Below, piece after piece: positions 13,806 to 16,682 of a stretch of DNA of 16,682 bases. The position numbers and the translations under genes are program-made. How positions within the stretch are numbered: position 1 is the first letter of the stretch; each line of letters opens with the position of its first letter. The notes beneath the pieces were generated by a model. It did no database searches and had not been told where the DNA came from. It worked only from the letters and a program-made list of their open reading frames with translations. This DNA is from Clostridia bacterium (GTDB taxonomy: Bacteria > Bacillota > Clostridia > Oscillospirales > CAG-272), in contig JAQXKW010000150.1 of NCBI GenBank assembly GCA_029010655.1, forward strand, positions 1-16,682. Direction: 5' to 3'.

Positions 13806-15158
13806 TTAGTTTTTGAAGGGGATTTCCTGCACCTGTGCGATTTTTTCCTCGTTTATCTTGCAGGGGTACTCCGATTTCAGGGCGGCGAGCTTTTCTTTAT
13901 AGCCATCCGTTGCCGCAAGGCTTTTCGCCTCGTGAAGCCATGCGGCTTCTCCCGGCTCCTCGTACAGAACTATATACGCTTCCCCGCCGGGGGATATTGC
14001 CAGCCCCACGTCCCCGACCTTTCTTTCGTGGTCGAAAACCCAGCCTTGCATAGCCTTTATACAGCTTTGCCTGTCGATATTTTCAAGGCTCTCCGAGCCG
14101 TATCTTTCCGAAAGCTCCTCAAAAACGTCCCTTGACATAACCCCTTCGTACTTGTCGTAAATTCCCTGAGCCTCCGCCTTATCCCCGAAAAGGATATATT
14201 TTACGTTTCGCAACGGTTCGTCGTCCCGGTAAAGCACCTCGTTATAGGGGTTTTCCTTGTCCTTTGCGGACAGTATCATGGTAACGGTTATCTGTCCCGT
14301 GGACTGCTCCTTTGTATGAATGTCAAAGGCTCTCCTGCCCTCCTCGAAAGCCCATATACTTAGCTCCGATCCCGGAATATAGCTTTCGCCGTAAACTGTT
14401 TTTTCCGCCGTGAGCCGGTCTATTTCCTCTGAAAATTTTCCGTAGTTGCCCTGAAAATTCAGCTCTGTTATGGTGTCCCTCACCGCATAGGTAAAGGTTT
14501 CACGGTCATATGCGGACATAAGCCTTTCCACATTTTCCTTTGGAACGGTTATTTTTATATAATCGTATCGGAGCATGGAGGAGGGGTTTTTCTCGTAATA
14601 GCTTTCGCACTCCTTTTCCGACACGCTTGTGTTCTCTTTCAGATATTTTCCGTACTGCTCGGAAAGCTCCTTTAACTGAAGGCACTTTTCCGCAGTATCA
14701 CGGGTAACGCCCTCTCCGAAATTTGCAGAGAGATATTCCTCCGTAGTCATAAAGGAGGCTTTTGCGTCCTTATCGTGCTTTTCCAGGGCTCTTTCCACAT
14801 TCTGCTCTCCCTCCTCGGACAGCTCAACGCCCTCGCTCTGTGCGCCGTTTGCCAGCGCCAGCATTTCCTCAAGCCTTGCTTTCAGCAGAGAGGATAAATA
14901 ATCGTACCAGCTGCTCCCGTCGCTTCGGAGCTGACTGCTGAGAGGTGCGGAGGTGTCAAGCCCCGAGGACTTTACGTAATCTGCGTGTTCCTCCGCAAAA
15001 GAACGGTAAAAGGAATTGAACATATAGGAGTACATTTCCTCTGTTACCGTTATTTTATCCGCTTTCATGCAATAGTTACCCGACGCCTTTGCGCAGCCCG
15101 GCGCCGACAGCACCAATACTGCCGCCAGCAAAAGGGCAGGGAGCCTTCTTTTTTTCAT
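13806..15158 (-). CDS. Secreted PrsA/SurA-like foldase, second of two paralogs
   Basis: 450 residues. A basic N-terminus and hydrophobic stretch (MKKRR, then 6-18) end in SAPGC with Cys22. This is a likely but imperfect lipobox, because Pro sits at -2. The mature part is helix-rich (about 35-190), like the N-terminal chaperone domain of SurA/PrsA proteins. A C-terminal region (about 330-430) resembles a degenerate parvulin fold with GWVFDHERKVGDVGL. It shares ordered blocks with the upstream gene (WYDYL, FGEGVTRDTAEKCL, YRDDEPLRNVKYI, DHERKVGD), so the two are ancient tandem duplicates. Likely roles are folding of exported proteins on the outer membrane face; catalytic competence is doubtful. 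AAAGGA lies 6 nt before the ATG, and a hairpin terminator separates it from the upstream gene. Confidence 0.75.
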   Translation of the reverse strand: MKKRRLPALLLAAVLVLSAPGCAKASGNYCMKADKITVTEEMYSYMFNSFYRSFAEEHADYVKSSGLDTSAPLSSQLRSDGSSWYDYLSSLLKARLEEMLALANGAQSEGVELSEEGEQNVERALEKHDKDAKASFMTTEEYLSANFGEGVTRDTAEKCLQLKELSEQYGKYLKENTSVSEKECESYYEKNPSSMLRYDYIKITVPKENVERLMSAYDRETFTYAVRDTITELNFQGNYGKFSEEIDRLTAEKTVYGESYIPGSELSIWAFEEGRRAFDIHTKEQSTGQITVTMILSAKDKENPYNEVLYRDDEPLRNVKYILFGDKAEAQGIYDKYEGVMSRDVFEELSERYGSESLENIDRQSCIKAMQGWVFDHERKVGDVGLAISPGGEAYIVLYEEPGEAAWLHEAKSLAATDGYKEKLAALKSEYPCKINEEKIAQVQEIPFKN

Positions 15159-15188
15159 GTTTTTTCCTTTATACGTCTTTCATGCTTC

Positions 15189-15216
15189 AAAACGGGGGCT
15201 GCGAGCAGCCCCCGTT
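15189..15216 (-). terminator. Hairpin terminator between the two foldase genes
   Basis: AACGGGGGCTG (on the minus strand 15216 to 15206) pairs with CAGCCCCCGTT (15201 to 15191), a perfect 11-bp GC-rich stem with a 4-nt loop. The run TTTT (on the minus strand 15192-15189) overlaps the end of the stem and follows it. It is positioned just after the stop of the upstream foldase gene. The T-tract is short, so termination may be partial, allowing some read-through into the downstream run of genes. Confidence 0.6.
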
Positions 15217-15230
15217 GGATTTCTCGGTAT

Positions 15231-16682
15231 TTATCCGTTTGCGCTTGTGTCGGCAACGTAGCTCATATCAACTTCCTTAATGAGCTTTGATACCTTTTTG
15301 TCAATATCGCTGACTGCATACTTTTCTGCAAATGCGTCGTATTCTTTCTCACAGGCGTCGTTCACAAGATAGCTGTTTGCGCTTGCCTGCCATTTCAAAT
15401 CTCCGTCGCCTACGAAGTAAACTACATAGTAGCCCTTTTCCTCGTTGTGGATTATCTCGCAGTCGCCTGCTTTTCTTTCGCTGTCGTTGAGCCATTCGTC
15501 AACCTCATCGCAGAGAACGCCCTTGTCCGCGTTTTCAAGGAGTCCGCCCTCGTATCTGCCGTCGCCGTACTTATCCTCTGCGGCAAGAGCGGCGAAGTTT
15601 TCCTCGGTTGCGTTGCTCTTATACTCCTCCATAACGTTGTCGGCAAAGGTCTTTGCCGCATCGTCCTTGCCCAAATCGGCTATCAGAGCGGGAATATAAC
15701 GGTAATTCTTCAGAGTATAGGTGTCACGGTACAGGCAAGCGGAGCCGATGTCGGACTGCTCTGCAGGGAGAATCATGTATACCGCAAAGGAGGTGTCCTT
15801 TTCGTCGGTATATGTTTCATATCCCGTTCTTGCGTCGTCGAACAGCCACTTGTTAACGTCGCTTTCCGAATAGGTTGCGCCGGTTTTGAGACAGCCCTCA
15901 ACAAGTGCGTCTATATCAACCTTGCTTTCCTCGAGAGCCGCCTCGTCCATATCCTTATACTTATCGTTTCTCAGATAATTTTCAACATATGCGGTAAACT
16001 CTTCCTTGGTGGTTGTTGCCGCAAGCTGTGCCGCCAGACCCTTGAGACGCTCCGCCTCTGCCTTGTCTGCAGCGGATGCCGCTTCCTTTTCCTCGTCGGT
16101 TGCGTCGTCTTTTACAGTCGTTGCGGTTACGGAGAAGGTATAGGTAAGATAGTCAACCTTGCGGAAGGTATCCTTGTTCTCGTCATAGTATTTGTCCCAG
16201 TCCGCCTCGGTAAACTCACAGCGGTTTGCAAGCTCCTGTGAGTAGTGCGCCGCAGTTTCGGAGAGAAGCATACATTTGCGGACAACCTTTTCGGTAACAC
16301 CGGTTCCGTAAATTGCCTTCAGGAAATAGTCAAAGGTCACGTTGTTACTCTGTGCCTGAGATTTCATTTCGTCAATGGTTTTCTCTACTTCCTCGGCGAT
16401 TTCATCGTCCATATCGAACTTATCGTCTGCCTTTGCCGCCTCGCAGAGAACCATGTAACGCTTGACGGTTTCCTGCGTTTGCGTCATGAAATAGTCAAAC
16501 CAGGTCTGGCCCTCGCCGGTGGTCTGGTCTCTCAAATCCTTGGTAACATCAAGGCCGGTGTACTGCAAATATGAGCTGTACTGTCCCACAAAGTTACGGT
16601 ATGTATTGTTGAAGAAGAATGCAAGCATGGGGGAGGTGACCTTGTTGTTTTCGCTTTCGGTTGCGGTGCTTGTGGAATTCGG
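15231..16682 (-). CDS. PrsA/SurA-like foldase, first of two paralogs, 5' end cut by window
   Basis: 483 residues are visible. The reading frame stays open to the window edge (PNSTSTATESENNKVTSP precedes the Met at 16626-16628), so that Met is not the real start and the signal or membrane anchor lies outside. The visible part is a helix-rich chaperone-like region (about 20-175), including TWFDYF and YGTGVTEKVVRKCML. A charged segment with a KDDATDEEKEAASAADKAEA-type low-complexity insert follows at about 190-215, then a region (about 360-440) resembling a parvulin domain with YEGGLLENADKGVL and NDSERKAGDCE. It is paralogous to the next gene downstream. The likely role is folding of exported proteins. 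Confidence 0.75.
   Translation of the reverse strand, partial: PNSTSTATESENNKVTSPMLAFFFNNTYRNFVGQYSSYLQYTGLDVTKDLRDQTTGEGQTWFDYFMTQTQETVKRYMVLCEAAKADDKFDMDDEIAEEVEKTIDEMKSQAQSNNVTFDYFLKAIYGTGVTEKVVRKCMLLSETAAHYSQELANRCEFTEADWDKYYDENKDTFRKVDYLTYTFSVTATTVKDDATDEEKEAASAADKAEAERLKGLAAQLAATTTKEEFTAYVENYLRNDKYKDMDEAALEESKVDIDALVEGCLKTGATYSESDVNKWLFDDARTGYETYTDEKDTSFAVYMILPAEQSDIGSACLYRDTYTLKNYRYIPALIADLGKDDAAKTFADNVMEEYKSNATEENFAALAAEDKYGDGRYEGGLLENADKGVLCDEVDEWLNDSERKAGDCEIIHNEEKGYYVVYFVGDGDLKWQASANSYLVNDACEKEYDAFAEKYAVSDIDKKVSKLIKEVDMSYVADTSANG

Noticed and set aside
15447..16241. 264-codon plus-strand frame opposite the first foldase gene
   Set aside because: It is antisense to a gene with clear paralogy to its neighbour, and its hydrophobic translation is typical of the complement of acidic coding sequence.

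Overview
The window looks like a chromosomal segment of a Gram-positive, clostridial-type bacterium, most likely an Oscillospirales/Ruminococcaceae-like gut Firmicute. This is inferred from gene content: a SepF/YlmE/YlmH/DivIVA cell-division cluster, a small TSCPD-domain protein, a HAAS-DUF4097 membrane pair, PrsA/SurA-like foldases and AGGAG-type ribosome binding sites. No phage, transposase, CRISPR array, tRNA or rRNA was seen. Coding density is high and almost every gene has a recognisable housekeeping role.

Left part (1-4900): a TSCPD protein that runs off the left edge, then an envelope-type pair read leftwards (HAAS/DUF1700-like membrane protein followed by a DUF4097-like protein whose GTG start overlaps the previous stop). 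Divergent from these is trmB (tRNA m7G46 methyltransferase), which converges with holA (DNA polymerase III delta). Divergent from holA is tadA (tRNA adenosine deaminase). tadA is followed by about 140 bp of densely packed inverted repeats and then a rightward terminator.

Right part (4896-16682): all genes read leftwards with short gaps, so they could form one long transcription unit. In transcription order they are a foldase-like protein (5' end cut by the window), a hairpin terminator, a second paralogous foldase-like protein with a signal sequence, hemW, a Nudix hydrolase, a DUF2079 multi-pass membrane protein, radC, ylmE (PLP homeostasis), sepF, ylmH, divIVA, lspA and an RluD-family pseudouridine synthase. 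The ylmE-sepF-ylmH-divIVA-lspA-rluD run is a compressed version of the conserved Gram-positive division cluster. ylmG and ileS are missing from their usual places. The cluster is tied to protein export and envelope functions (lipoprotein signal peptidase and secreted foldases).

The least explained parts are the inverted-repeat block after tadA (4719-4861), the dyads upstream of the TSCPD gene (272-385), an insertion in TrmB, the unusual DivIVA tail, and the tandem divergent foldase paralogs. No clearly new multi-gene system could be supported from sequence alone.
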